In this document: positions 26,701 to 36,012 of the stretch, in pieces
How the letters are laid out: each line of letters opens with the position of its first letter
Position numbering within the stretch: position 1 is the stretch's first letter
DNA from: Glandiceps talaboti
Lineage: Eukaryota > Hemichordata > Enteropneusta > Spengelidae
NCBI RefSeq assembly: GCF_964340395.1
Contig: NC_135566.1
Coordinates: forward strand, 8,381,001-8,445,000
DNA: 64,000 nt
Direction: 5' to 3'
Notes under the pieces: model-generated
What the model saw: the letters and a program-made list of their open reading frames with translations, nothing else
What the model was told of the DNA's origin: nothing
The model's database searches: none
Position numbers and translations under genes: made by a program

Positions 26701-29345
26701 AGAATTAACTAGTACAGATAGCACGGCTATAGTCAGGACTTACTATAAAGAAGAAACCATAGATTGGCCTGTTGGTACAGTGAAACAACAAAGAGAAGCT
26801 ATTGAAGGCAAAACTACCAAAGATGTCAGTAAAATGGAAGGTAAGTTGATATCGATAACATTTCTATGAAGTGTCTTTAATTTTACGAGAATGAATGTTC
26901 AATGACTCTGGGTACATAATAGAAAATGAAAATTTCTTCTCACAGTCAAAGCATTCTTTAGGTGAATTCCAACAATAGGTGTTTCATCAACAATATCAGG
27001 GGTGTATTACAATTTACAGTGGGCTGTTATCGCCTTATAATATGTTTAATTTTGTACAAAATAGTCAATACTATTACATATGTACCAGAGATTACTTGCA
27101 CTGGTGCACATGCAAACTAGTGGTATTTACACTGCAGTGAAATAACGAAACATTATTGCATACCTGTATGCAAATTATATGCAAATGAGGATGCGATCAT
27201 TCACTACACATGAAATCGTGTGATTGTGCTGTATGAGTTTTATGACTTTTACAGAAATTTGTTGTTTCAGATAAAAGGATATAATGATAACAGAACCCCG
27301 TGGCATGTGAGTGCTAGTGTGGGTACTAGGTGGGTATTTGCATGAGTGCTTGCAGTGTTTTCTGCTGCACTTTCACTCGCTACACTCATGAAAGTATGGG
27401 TGCAGAGAACACTGCAAGCACTCATTCAAATACCCCAGAGTACACCACACTAGCACTCACATGCCATTGGGTTCTGTCATATACTAACATCTATGATGTT
27501 GGAAAATATCCTGATTTATGGGGAACACATTCAAAAACAGAAAATGTTCCATTGAGGGAGTAAATCATTTCAAACAATTCAAAATAGTTTGCCCTTCCTT
27601 CTCAATGGCTTCCTGCCACACTGCAAGAAATCAAATGAACATTAATTTTATGACGTGCCAAAGTGGTCAAACACTATTTCAGGTGACAAGAATGAACTTT
27701 ACTCTTATTTCAAGATTTCAAATCTAGTGAAGAGCTCAAAATAGTACGATATATATAAACCGAGAGTCTGTTTTATTATCTCTGTAATAGAACCAGAAGA
27801 ACTGCAGCATGAATGGGTCAAAGAAGGTAAACTGACTGTGGAAGAATTGAAGACGATACGTGATTTGGGTAAAGTGATGCTTGGTAAGCCAGAAGAGAAA
27901 ACTGATGAGATAGATGAAGATGTAACAGAAACAGATGACTCATCGCCTCAACTAGGTATGCACTGTTAGTTTTACCCTGACAGCGTTTTTTTGATCTTAC
28001 TAAAATTCTATCTCAAGTCCTCAAGCATTTAACTAGTTTCCTAAGCAATGCAACAGAGGGTTCTACTTAAAGTGGCCATATGGATGAGGAGTTGATATTT
28101 ATTTTGGATTTTTAATTCACAAATGATTTTATCATGGCTTCCTACTTGGAAAATCAAAGTGAGACATCATATGCTAAGTCCTTGTTTGCAAATCAATACA
28201 TTGCAAAAGATTAGTAAATGTGTAAAATCTTTGTTATTGTACGTACAATAGCGAACTTGTAATCCAGACTGAGCATGCTCAGACGCAAAGGACTATGGGG
28301 TTATCTGTGGTTATCGTAATACCTAATGTGGAGCTACCGATGAAATAAACCTCCCACACTGGTCAGGGTAAATATGAATTGATCATTCGTGGTTATAAAC
28401 AATTTAACAATATTGTTTACAATACTAATTGATTAGTATTTATAACCACATTTCCCATGATGCAACATTCAACATGGCGGGTTTGCAAGTTCCCTATTGT
28501 AAACTGTAAGATGTGAAATGCATTTGTCCCAGCAATATTCATCATAACATGTGATTGATACAAATTGAATTTTGACTGCTGTTTTCACAGGTATGACTCA
28601 CAGCTGCAGTGATGAAAATCTTAACCCTCAGGCACTACCACCATGTAACTCAGTCAAGGAGAAAGCTAGACAGTTAGAACTGACCGGTACTTTCACTCTA
28701 CCAGACATGAAGAAATCTGCTTCCATTGCTAAGATGTCCGATGAATTAGTGTCTCCTGACGTAGTATCCCTACCAGAATTTCCAGACTCGGAGCCAGAAA
28801 ATGACCCAGAAGGAGTACAACTCACGGATGATTTACAATCCGGTCTTTGCAATCAAGATGGAACAGTGAAAGGTCTCGTTGGAATATTCAACAGACATTC
28901 TGCGTGTTTAGAATCAGAAAAAAAGGAGGAAAGTGTCGAAAGTCCGACTCAAGACATTCCAGGGGCAAGTCAAGAGAAAGAAAGAGATGAACTACAAAAG
29001 GAGTGTGATAATAATGACAGTACTACCTCACAGGGTAAACAAACAGATAGTCAGGTAGACTTACAAAGTGACGCAAGTCTGTCAACAACAACAACAACAA
29101 CAACATTAATCAGTACTAGCTCTAGTGCCAATGTTCCCAGTTGTGTAAGAAGCACTGGATATATAGACACCGACCATTCAGAGGCTACCACCTCATCTAT
29201 AACTCAACCAAGAGAACTGATAGGTGCAGAGGATTCACTCACATCAAAGTCAAGTCGTAAAGTCCGAATGCAACATGGTAAATCACATCCACTCAGTAAA
29301 TTGAACCCTAAACGTACTAATAATCCATTCTATAACACTATGTGA
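3787..29345 (+). CDS. SSH: Slingshot-family protein phosphatase (5' partial)
   Basis: Dual-specificity phosphatase of the Slingshot family, which dephosphorylates and activates cofilin/ADF to promote actin turnover. Exons: 3787-3833, 6261-6352, 8438-8508, 15985-16163, 16975-17040, 19421-19621, 20422-20515, 20992-21120, 21411-21457, 21964-22110, 22796-22856, 23530-23669, 24380-26376, 26649-26840, 27791-27955, 28591-29345 (TGA). All junctions are GT..AG and phases agree, giving 4383 nt or 1460 residues from the first visible Glu. Numbering from there: SSH-N region about 16-218 ([22 protein letters not shown]), DEK-C-like helix region about 219-275, phosphatase domain about 284-425 with HCKMGISRS (Cys368, Arg374) and [11 protein letters not shown], then an acidic, Ser-rich, probably disordered tail starting [17 protein letters not shown] and ending NNPFYNTM. 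The start codon is not visible: the first exon begins in phase 0 after an acceptor, so earlier exons lie upstream. Family assignment is secure; orthology to one vertebrate SSH paralogue is not resolved. Confidence 0.93.
3834..6260 (+). other. SSH: SSH intron (2.4 kb)
   Basis: Intron between the first two visible Slingshot exons (GT at 3834, AG at 6259-6260). It contains a TIR element at 4312-4640 and three about 38-bp units with CATCTCAGAG...TTAATTA at 4893-4995. Short open frames at 5289-5485 and 5689-6166 have no recognisable product and no splice context. Confidence 0.7.
4312..4640. mobile_element. MITE-like element with about 22-bp TIRs
   Basis: The left end near 4316 (ACCCAGACTCTCAGCGCTGG) is the inverted counterpart of the right end near 4617-4640 (CCAGCACTGTGAGTCTGGGT). 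A related internal segment recurs at about 22917-23020 (AAGAGTCT, GAAATGTAATC and GCACTGGA blocks in the same order). No coding potential. Confidence 0.65.
6353..8437 (+). other. SSH: SSH intron (2.1 kb)
   Basis: Intron between exons 6261-6352 and 8438-8508. From about 6640 to 7100 there are diverged direct repeats of about 100-110 bp, marked by GGTTTATAAA, AAATATGT, TTTGAGCCA and CATGTCGATAAA. Nothing else is recognisable. Confidence 0.65.
8643..9096 (+). mobile_element. Dispersed palindromic repeat, family 2, copy A
   Basis: About 450 bp shared with 27080-27480 (opposite strand) and 53843-54270. The first 240 bp have inverted ends (ATGACAGAACCCCATG and CATGGGGTTCTGTTAT) plus an internal imperfect hairpin of CACTTTC/GAAAGTG blocks. 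The rest holds octamer-like ATTTGCAT motifs and ends TGCAAGTAATCTCTGGTAC. No coding capacity: a MITE or composite non-autonomous element. Confidence 0.8.
9604..9861 (+). repeat. Minisatellite, unit 40-51 bp, six copies
   Basis: Six units each contain AGAAGGCCAG (starts 9617, 9657, 9698, 9738, 9783, 9834). The first four alternate between CCCAGGTAGAAGG and CCTTGTAGAAGG variants, showing a higher-order two-unit periodicity. The last two are longer and carry CACCACAGCAG or ACTACAGCAG. Confidence 0.9.
10405..10555 (+). repeat. Tandem repeat, unit about 49-55 bp, three copies
   Basis: Three near-identical units with AGCTCCATACACTGACCCAT, starting at about 10405, 10454 and 10509. Units two and three share CAGCGACTTCTGCCA. 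Confidence 0.9.
11455..11537. repeat. (GT)n microsatellite
   Basis: Uninterrupted GT run of about 83 bp inside the long Slingshot intron. Open frames across it are low-complexity artefacts. Confidence 0.95.
12043..12216. mobile_element. TTAA-bounded MITE, about 174 bp
   Basis: Bounded by TTAA on both sides, with inverted ends TTAAAGCCCAGCTCC and GACTGGGGCCTTTAA. A related end (TTAAAGGCCCAGTTCAGAT) starts at 10665. TTAA duplication with short TIRs is typical of piggyBac-type non-autonomous elements; the superfamily is inferred. Confidence 0.6.
16164..16974 (+). other. SSH: SSH intron, nothing recognised
   Basis: Intron between phase-2 exons that split the GDGGFTV motif. No repeat or gene recognised. 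Confidence 0.7.
17129..17673. repeat. Compound tetranucleotide satellite
   Basis: Consecutive blocks of GATT (17129-17158), CATA (about 17197-17272), ATTC (about 17316-17370), a very long ACTC block (about 17371-17643) and a short ATTC/ACTC mix. Adjacent blocks differ by single-base steps, suggesting expansion from mutated neighbours. Confidence 0.95.
19004..19205. repeat. Alternating ACAG/GCAG tetranucleotide array
   Basis: Blocks of CAGA and GGCA repeats alternate, with a TCAG patch, over about 200 bp. Confidence 0.9.
19622..20421 (+). other. SSH: SSH intron, nothing recognised
   Basis: Intron that splits a Tyr codon (TA|T). I see no repeat family or exon in it. Confidence 0.7.
20707..20818. 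repeat. Imperfect (GT)n microsatellite
   Basis: GT run with interruptions (ACTG, TTTG, AATG, CATG) inside the 20516-20991 intron. Confidence 0.95.
21458..21963 (+). other. SSH: SSH intron, nothing recognised
   Basis: Intron between the [11 protein letters not shown] exon and the [12 protein letters not shown] exon. No repeat or gene recognised. Confidence 0.7.
22111..22795 (+). other. SSH: SSH intron, nothing recognised
   Basis: Intron immediately before the active-site exon. No repeat family or exon recognised. Confidence 0.7.
22796..22856 (+). CDS. SSH: Slingshot active-site exon (HCX5R P-loop)
   Basis: This 61-nt exon carries the catalytic signature [13 protein letters not shown]: nucleophile Cys, P-loop backbone glycine and invariant Arg, all intact. 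It joins exon 21964-22110 in phase 2 and exon 23530-23669 in phase 0. The enzyme is therefore predicted to be active, not a pseudophosphatase. Confidence 0.93.
22917..23020 (+). mobile_element. Fragment related to the 4312-4640 TIR element
   Basis: Begins TTACCCAGATTCTTACTG, like the inverted end of the 4312 element, and keeps AAGAGTCT, GAAATGTAATC and GCACACTGGA in the same order. The other end is not recognised, so it is likely truncated. Confidence 0.5.
23449..23529 (+). pseudogene. SSH: In-frame partial duplicate of SSH exon 23530-23669
   Basis: Directly before the [13 protein letters not shown] exon, an acceptor-like TTTGGCAG is followed by 81 nt translating [13 protein letters not shown]..., and then the genuine acceptor TTTACAG. 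The first 42 nt or so closely match the start of the real exon; the remainder is more diverged. The offset is exactly 81 nt (27 codons) and the frame stays open into the real exon, so use of the upstream acceptor would insert 27 residues in frame. It could be a decayed tandem duplication or a usable alternative exon extension. Confidence 0.7.
23670..24379 (+). other. SSH: SSH intron, nothing recognised
   Basis: Intron between the end of the phosphatase domain and the large tail exon. No repeat family seen. Confidence 0.65.
24380..26376 (+). CDS. SSH: Slingshot large tail exon
   Basis: A single 1997-nt exon encoding about 665 residues of low-complexity, Glu/Asp/Ser-rich tail. It opens with the family motif [13 protein letters not shown]. 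It contains Ser clusters (for example around 25535-25580 and 25820-25880) and recurrent short motifs of the type PGTVxRxK...E (near 25440, 25750 and 26085), echoed in the next exon at 26770. No folded domain is recognisable. A palindromic MITE starts about 8 bp after its donor site. Confidence 0.9.
26385..26570. mobile_element. Palindromic MITE, family 1, copy 2
   Basis: Second copy of the 1232-1430 element, with long inverted arms centred on GTGACCTAAGG / CCTTAGGTCAC. It starts about 8 bp after the 5' splice site of the 2-kb Slingshot exon and accounts for most of the short 26377-26648 intron. No coding capacity. Confidence 0.75.
27080..27480 (-). mobile_element. Dispersed palindromic repeat, family 2, copy B
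   Basis: Reverse-oriented copy of the 8643-9096 repeat. It begins GTACCAGAGATTACTTGCA, contains ATGCAAAT octamers, then the near-perfect inner hairpin (TGCTTGCAGTG...CACTGCAAGCA), and ends CCATTGGGTTCTGTCAT. It fills much of intron 26841-27790. Confidence 0.8.
28069..28245 (+). mobile_element. Half-copy of a foldback element (family 3)
   Basis: Matches one arm of the large palindrome at 55622-56010: AAAGTGGCCATATGGATGAG, then TTTATTTTGGATTTTTAATT, GTCCTTGTTTG, and TGTGTAAAAT.TTTGTTATT. The match stops near the palindrome centre, where a different MITE (28246-28499) begins. Confidence 0.7.
28246..28499 (+). mobile_element. TA-flanked MITE (family 4), copy 1
   Basis: A 254-bp element with inverted ends CAATAGCGAACTTG and CAAGTTCCCTATTG, flanked by TA on both sides. 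It contains TTCCCATGATGC and AACATGGCGGG. A reverse-oriented second copy lies at 36013-36270 and a fragment at 53598-53735. The TA target suggests a Tc1/mariner-type origin (inferred). Confidence 0.75.
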
Positions 29346-29389
29346 TAACTAGATGAAACTAAAACTGGACTTAGTGTTAAAAACTCTCC

Positions 29390-30110
29390 CTTTTTACAAC
29401 GGTGTGTCATAGACAAAATTTCTTTTCAGTCATACAATCACTAACCTCTTTACAACTATGTGATACACAATAATTTTAACGTGATTCATCACAGTCTCTA
29501 TTACGTAGTATGTGAGTGATATGATAGAGAAAACTTCAACTCAGTTTCATCAGTACCCTTTGTGCAACTATGTGATAGACAATAACTTTGAATAATTCAT
29601 TGTCACAGTCCCTATCAGTGTGTGTGTGTTTGATAGACAAAACTTCATGCTAAATTCCAGTGTTACAACTCTTTAACCGGCAAAGCTAAGACTAGACTTA
29701 TCCTAGATCCTGACAATGCCCTTTTTTTTGAAACTGTGTGTGATGGACAAAAGTTCAACTCAGTTTCATCGGTACAAACCCTTATATACAATGGCAAAAC
29801 TAAAACTCGACTTATCCTAAATTGCCTCGTTTGAAACTGTTTGCGATAGACAAAACTTCAACTCAATTTCATTGTCACAATTTCTTTGTTGCAACTGTGT
29901 GAGAGACAAAATTTCAACTCCATTTTAGTTTTACTGTCCCTTCTTATAACTCTGTAATAGCACAGCTTTAACATAATTTCGTCCATCCAATTCCATTTCT
30001 TACAACTATGTTTGATAGGCAAAGTTTCAACTCAACTTTATCCATACAATCCCTTTTACAACTCTGTATCGTAAAGAAAATTTCAACTCAATTTCGTCCA
30101 TATTGTTATT
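29390..30110 (+). repeat. Degenerate tandem repeat, unit about 60-80 bp
   Basis: Around ten diverged units built from TACAACTATGTGATAGACAA, AATTTCAACTCAATTTC and TCCATACAATCCCTT-like blocks, beginning about 45 bp after the Slingshot stop codon. Confidence 0.8.
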
Positions 30111-30932
30111 TGTCAAAGGTTAATACCTCCCCCTCCTCTCCCCAAAATTCCCCACCCCTCCCTTCCCCTACCCTATAGGATTGAGACAGTTTGGCATTCG
30201 TAGATTCATGGAAACAAAATTACCAATTTGGATCAGATTATTCTCAGTAACAAACTTGAAGAACAAAACTGAGAAGTTGAGGAAACCTTTAAGAGTCTCA
30301 TGAAGTAATCATGTTTTGGAGAAGTTGAAGGCTTGAACACATTTAGCAACTACATTGCAATGTGCAAAAGTCAACATGTAAATCTGTATATGTCAAACTG
30401 TATCATTAGAAGCGATACGAACAACATATTTTTAGCCAAAGTCAAGTTTTCAAAAATCAAAAGAATCTATTTTTGGGGAGAGATATCTTAATACTACCAA
30501 TCAATAATCAATCAATTTATGACAATATTTCATAAAACATCTCAATTAGTACAATCAGTTAATCAATCAATCAAATTTGTGATATTTCTCAATCATTTTC
30601 ACGAACCCATATATTATTATAATAAACCCAATATTTTGAGGAGACTGATGTTATAGATAGAATTTCAGTAACAAGTCACCTATTATTTTGAAACGGACAT
30701 ATGATATTTTTTTAATGTGGACAGTGCTATATTTTTGTTTACTACGTGTTTAGAAGTGTGTACAATCATAGCAATATATGACTACGTATTCAACATTACA
30801 TGCCGGTCATAGTAAACCTGTCCCTGAATCAGTACACCTCCACAGACTGAAAAAATACACAGTCACCATCAATCCAATTCTGCTCCAAATGCAAAGATCC
30901 ATCGGTAGAAACAAACAGTAATTGTCAAGTTA

Positions 30933-31111
30933 TTTTAATGATTTGTTTTCTGTAACTCTATGTAATTACACCCTATATATAGGGTATCAGGCTTTAATGA
31001 CTTGGTTTCTGTAACTCTATGTAATTACACCCACAATATAGGGTGTCAGGCTTTAATGACTTGGTTTCTGTAACTCTATGTAATTACACCCTATATCATA
31101 GGGTATCAGGC
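30933..31111 (+). repeat. Tandem repeat, three 59-60-bp units with palindrome
   Basis: Units start at 30933, 30993 and 31052. Each has TTTCTGTAACTCTATGTAAT, followed by a small palindrome of the type ACCCTATATATAGGGT, then TCAGGC. The palindromic ACCC/GGGT stem is retained in all three despite loop changes. Confidence 0.9.
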
Positions 31112-31691
31112 ATGAAAGGGTTAACGCTAGTAAATACCAGACTTATCTGTGCTAAAACATAAAATCCTGTAATAATGTTACTATCTGATGCAGTAATTTC
31201 AACTCCAGGTGATGTTTTCATTTCAATATGCAAATTTTAGAGTAAGTTCAGCCTGTGATTGGGTAGTTTATATTTTCTAATTTACATATACAAATATGTA
31301 TTATATCTGGAGTATACAAGTTGTATATTGTGTTTATGTGATTGAATAATCTATGGAATTTAAACATTTATAAGGTGACTTTATAGCATATTGGCATTCA
31401 ATTTTTTTACTCATTTTTTGCCAAAAGTTCAATATCAAAGAGAATCAGACGCGTTTGAATTGTAATATCCTAAATAAGAGTGGTGTTGTTTGTGTTGGTC
31501 TTTCAAGATAGCTAGCTATAAAAAAAAGCGACAGTGGCCAACTAAAAAGGTGTGTAATATAAACTTGAGTGTTGTATATATTTTTGTATTTCATCTAAAG
31601 ATTTTGTTATATCTGTCGTGTAAAACTTTGTTCTATGTGTGTGTGCAAATCTGCTGCATATAAATATTGACCATCTTTATTGCGAAATATT

Positions 31692-32035
31692 TTGCAGTGA
31701 GTTAGCCAGCCTCTTCAGTCTATTTAGCAGTGAGTTGACCAGCCTCTTCAGTCTATTTTATCAGGGAGTTAACCAGATTCTTCAGTTTGATATTTAGCAG
31801 TGAGTTGACCAGTCTCTTTTATATAAAATGTTTTAGCAGTGAGTTGACCAGGCTCATTTCTGAAAATCTTTAAGCAATTAGTTGAGGGGTCCCCTTTTGT
31901 ACAAAATACTTACTTGTTCTTTTTTTGCAAACTATTCAGCAATGAGCTGAGGAGTCCCATTTAAACTAGATATTTAGCAGTTAGTTGGATGACCTGTTTG
32001 TATACTATTTAACAGTGAACTGAGTAGGTCCTCTT
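31692..32035 (+). repeat. Degenerate tandem repeat, unit about 45-55 bp
   Basis: Seven or so diverged units of the form TTTAGCAGTGAGTTGACCAG followed by CCTCTTCAGT-like sequence, degrading toward the right end. Confidence 0.8.
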
Positions 32036-32199
32036 GAACAGTATGTGCTTCGGAAAATAAAAATCATAAACTTTTGCTGTTAATACTTCAAGAAAACTCC
32101 AAACCATTTCAGTAAAAAATCAAGGAAAGACAAATGAGGGGTCCCTGTACAAATGTTTGAAATAGAGGTCAAAATGAATATCAAAATTATGTCATTTTA

Positions 32200-32253
32200 G
32201 AATCCAATATGGCCGCCATCCAATATGGCCATAGAATCCAATATGGCTGCCGA
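32200..32253 (+). repeat. Three-unit AATCCAATATGGC repeat
   Basis: Three closely spaced units of ATCCAATATGGCC or ATCCAATATGGCT, two followed by GCC. Confidence 0.8.
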
Positions 32254-33324
32254 ATACTGTGATCCCCTGTCATACTACCGACACCTTCAGTATGGAATAC
32301 TTAGAACTAAGTTAACAATATCTTTTAGAACAAGATATTTATAGGGTTTACTCCCAACTACACAGTCCTTGAAGGACTTGGAATTGTAAATTACTTTTTG
32401 AGTTTGAAAGTCTTTGGAAAATTTGATTACTCCTGTAAATTGACAATTTATTAATTGCGTGGTCACTTTTATCAACAATAATGTCCAAACTAATCAATGA
32501 AAATTTAAGATAAAATGTGAAAGCATGAGATGTAATGTACAGGTGTTAGAGGACTGTAGTATGTGTAGTAAATTTACCTACATAATTTACTGTACAACCC
32601 TTGTGGAAATGACATTGACCCGGAAAATGCTTCAAATTTTCAGTGAGTTAAGGTGTATGAACCCTGCATTTAACAGGAAGTTGAGTAGCCTTCAGTACAG
32701 ATATTTCTGTCACTGCGAACATGTAAATACGAGAGAGAAGAAATTTCGGTGAGGGACAAAGGTAAAATACTGGATCTGATATTTTGGAATTTAGACACTT
32801 ATTTTCACATTCATGCATTACAAGGCAAATTTTTGTTTAATTCAGAGCAAAGAAATCACACAGCTCAATGAATACAAGGAGTAAGAGTTAGGAACCAAAA
32901 AGTGGTATGCCATGGTCGATTTAATGTGTGTATGTTTTTGTTGTATTCTTTCTGTTGTAACCAGGTATTTGCAGCTTTTAGATAACTGCCATTTTTTTGA
33001 AAGCAAAAATGTGTGTACATGCATTTGAAAATTTACATAACATTTCTTGTGGTACTTTTGTTTTCAGAGTGTAAAATTACATGTAATCAGGTGTGTTGAT
33101 TGTGGATATAAAATATCAGATTTTGTAGCGTTAGTGTGTGTGCAGTGTTGTCATGGTTTCTGAGGGTTGTCGTTTTTGTATAAATTTCTTGCGTCTGCAG
33201 TCATCTTGTACTTTTTACCCGGGAAAGAAAGATTTTTGAATTATATAAGGCTACTAAAACTAATTTTGGAAGTGACGATTTTTTAAAAACAGTCCCTAAA
33301 ATTGTATTTTATAGTATTGTCATA

Positions 33325-33803
33325 TTAAAGCTGCACTGGCTGCAACTGGAATGGTTTTTTTTGAAACTGTGTTGTTAGATATAATCTGAGACCATTAATT
33401 GATTTACTTGTCATATCGTACACCCAACATAGTATAAAATCATTTGAGGGTAACCATATTTGAGTAGCAGTACACATATGGTACAATAAATCCAGTCAAA
33501 TTGATTTTTAGGTCCACACCCTAAAATCAGTGTCACCCCAGTGTGATAAGGACTCCAATCTTATTACTTTACTACTTACAGACTGTAAGATACGTCGTGC
33601 CGTTCCGCCTTCACCGGCCTCCTCTCACCCGACTATATCACCCTGGGAGGGGTTGACCGATGTGTGAGGGCGCCCTGTCATGGCATACCTTACAGACTAT
33701 TCTACTTATAGACCTCTGATTTAATTATTGATATTTTCAGTGAATATGCTGTTGGTTGTCTGATCAAAAACTAATACTTCAGTTACAGCTGGTGCAGCTT
33801 TAA
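33325..33803. mobile_element. TTAA-bounded MITE (family 5), copy 1
   Basis: 479-bp element with inverted ends TTAAAGCTGCACTGGCTG and CAGCTGGTGCAGCTTTAA, and TTAA at both boundaries. A related copy lies at about 63526-63850. It contains TTTTCAGTGAATAT and GGGCGCCCTG. Non-autonomous; piggyBac-like target preference is inferred. Confidence 0.75.
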
Positions 33804-34755
33804 AACAGACATGTCTTTATTGATATTTAGAAATCATCATTAGTGTATGTTTCGTTGTCATGGTATATGTAACAATGTCAAACCACCTTCACAAATGTCA
33901 GTATTCACAGGAACATTCAATTCTCATTACCTTAAATAGAATTTGACTCCCAAAGTGCGCCGTAGGAAAAACAATGAAAAGTTTTTTGGGTTCCATGATT
34001 TCCACACTACACCATAAATTACTACAGGTGCACCTGTAGTCAACCTTCTTGTTCTACTTTGACCCTCTTGCATGATGTAAAATGCTATTACAGGTACCAA
34101 GAATTCAAACTAATGATAGCTTTGTGATATTGTACTGTGAAGAGTTGCCAGGCAAAATGATACTACTTCAGAATGGTCATATATACCTTTGAACGAAACT
34201 ACAATATCTAAAAGATATACTTACCCCGTTATATATATTACAAATTATATGTACTGGTGTTATTATTACAAGTACTATTTTTATCCACCTTTTTACAAAT
34301 TTACGAAAGACACTATTATTCCTGATTGAAATTTGCTAAGACAATTAATGAGACGTGTTATAACTCGGTATCGAACACATCTTAGAACTGAACCTTATCT
34401 TTGTAAATTTTTACTATTAGACTACTTATCAAGAAAGGTCCTGGTACACCCCAATGGGAGATATACAGGTCTGGTTACGTTTTAGTAATTTAAGGGTGGG
34501 TACATTGTCCTTCAAGCGAGATAGCCCACACTGCATATTGGATGTTATTTTGTATATATACAATGACAGCACTGGCTTGTGGCTTTTACTAAAAGATTTT
34601 TGTATGCAAACTTGTGCTTACAAATGCTGTATTTACTGTTATATTGAATTCAGGAAAATAAAGTATTGGTCTTTATGCTATGTAATATTATGCTATGTGG
34701 TGTGTTATTATTTACTAAGTATGTCTATGGTAAGTATGTATAAACATTCACTGTA

Positions 34756-35029
34756 GTGTGTGTATGTATGTATGTATGTATGTATGTATGTATGTATGTA
34801 TGTATGTATGTATGTATGTGTGTGTGTATGTATGTATGTACGTATGTATGTATGTGTGTATGTATGTATGTATGTATGTATGTATGTATACATATTTATG
34901 TATGTATGTGTGTGTGTATGTATGTATGTATGTATGTATGTATGTATGTACATATTTATGTATGTATGTGTGTGTGTGTATGTATGTATGTATGTATGTA
35001 TGTATGTATGTATGTATATATGCGTGTGT
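34756..35029. repeat. (GTAT)n microsatellite with ordered interruptions
   Basis: About 270 bp of GTAT repeats. GTGTGTGTAT and ACATATTTATG interruptions recur at about 60-70-bp intervals, indicating duplication of larger blocks within the array. Confidence 0.95.
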
Positions 35030-35508
35030 CCCAGGGCATGTGCATGTGCTTCCGATAACCTGACCAACCCTAGTTTAACCCCCGACCCTGACCCTAAACA
35101 TTATTTTTTGCATGCAAAAAGGTAAGAATTTACCTTTATTTTTGTTTTCACCTTCATGCCTAGTCCTGCTTGCAGATGGTGCACGGGTCTATATTACTGA
35201 CACAACCCTAAAGAATAGGAGGGACAATTGTCATGTTCTCAGACCCCCTACTTGAATAACTTCCATCATGTAAGAAATGCTCTGTTCATGAGCAAGTGTT
35301 GTTGCCACTGACATGACTATCGATGTTGTCGACAGTCCCGACACCTGCTTAGTCTTGCCAGAGAGGGCGCTGTTACACATAATATTAAGGGCAGGCACAA
35401 ATAAAAAAATAAATTATTTTGATGTCGGAGCTGAAAATTTAGATTGGCCAGGTAATGGGAACTGGAAAAACAAGCCTTCATTCAAAGACAGCCCTCCCCA
35501 AGACATAT

Positions 35509-35525
35509 CCCCCCCCCCCCCCCCC
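35509..35525. repeat. C homopolymer, about 17 bp
   Basis: Uninterrupted C run. Length may be unreliable because of sequencing slippage. Confidence 0.9.
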
Positions 35526-36012
35526 ACTTCTGTGTTGCATTGTGTAAGATGATTAGCATTTGCCAATTTTAACATGGAAATGTTTTGTTGGACTGTCCAG
35601 GGATGCAAATGTTTGCAGTGTATCAATAAATCTACAAAAAATCACACTTGATGTAGAAAGTTTCAGATTCTTTTTTTATCACATATATGTGAATTTATTG
35701 TATAAATTTAGCACTACACAAGTACATACACACATATAAGTAAAAAACTTCACTAAAATTTAATTTGTAAAAGACAGACAAAGTTCTTGTACATGATGAT
35801 GTTAGATATAAAGAATGTATGCATATCTCTGGACATAGTTTCCTATCCTGTCTATATATATGAGGACTATACGCAAAGAAGTCCATCTGAAAGAAAACAA
35901 AAACATCACAACCTGACAAGGACCAAGTATTATTGTTTATGGTTTGTAAATTTTTACCATACAAATTTCTGTTTTTAGACTTCACAATCTGTTCAAGAAG
36001 AATGCCCTAATA

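Larger units (their letters stand above)
29346..31300 (+). other. SSH: SSH 3' UTR and downstream sequence
   Basis: Follows the Slingshot stop codon. Slingshot transcripts often have long 3' UTRs; I cannot place the polyadenylation site. It contains a degenerate tandem array (29390-30110), a C-rich patch (30127-30175) and a three-unit 60-bp repeat (30933-31111). No coding sequence recognised. Confidence 0.5.
31301..33324. other. Intergenic or distal 3' UTR sequence
   Basis: No gene recognised. Holds a degenerate tandem repeat (31692-32035) and a three-unit CCAATATGGC repeat (32200-32253). Otherwise AT-rich. Confidence 0.5.
33804..36012. other. Intergenic sequence with GTAT microsatellite
   Basis: No gene recognised between Slingshot and TMCO6 here. 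Contains the GTAT/GTGT array (34756-35029) and a C homopolymer (35509-35525). Open frames across the array are repeat artefacts. Confidence 0.6.

Noticed and set aside
34708-35125. Open frames of about 100-120 codons on both strands over the GTAT array
   Set aside because: Low-complexity YVCM/IHTY translations of the microsatellite, open in several frames at once.
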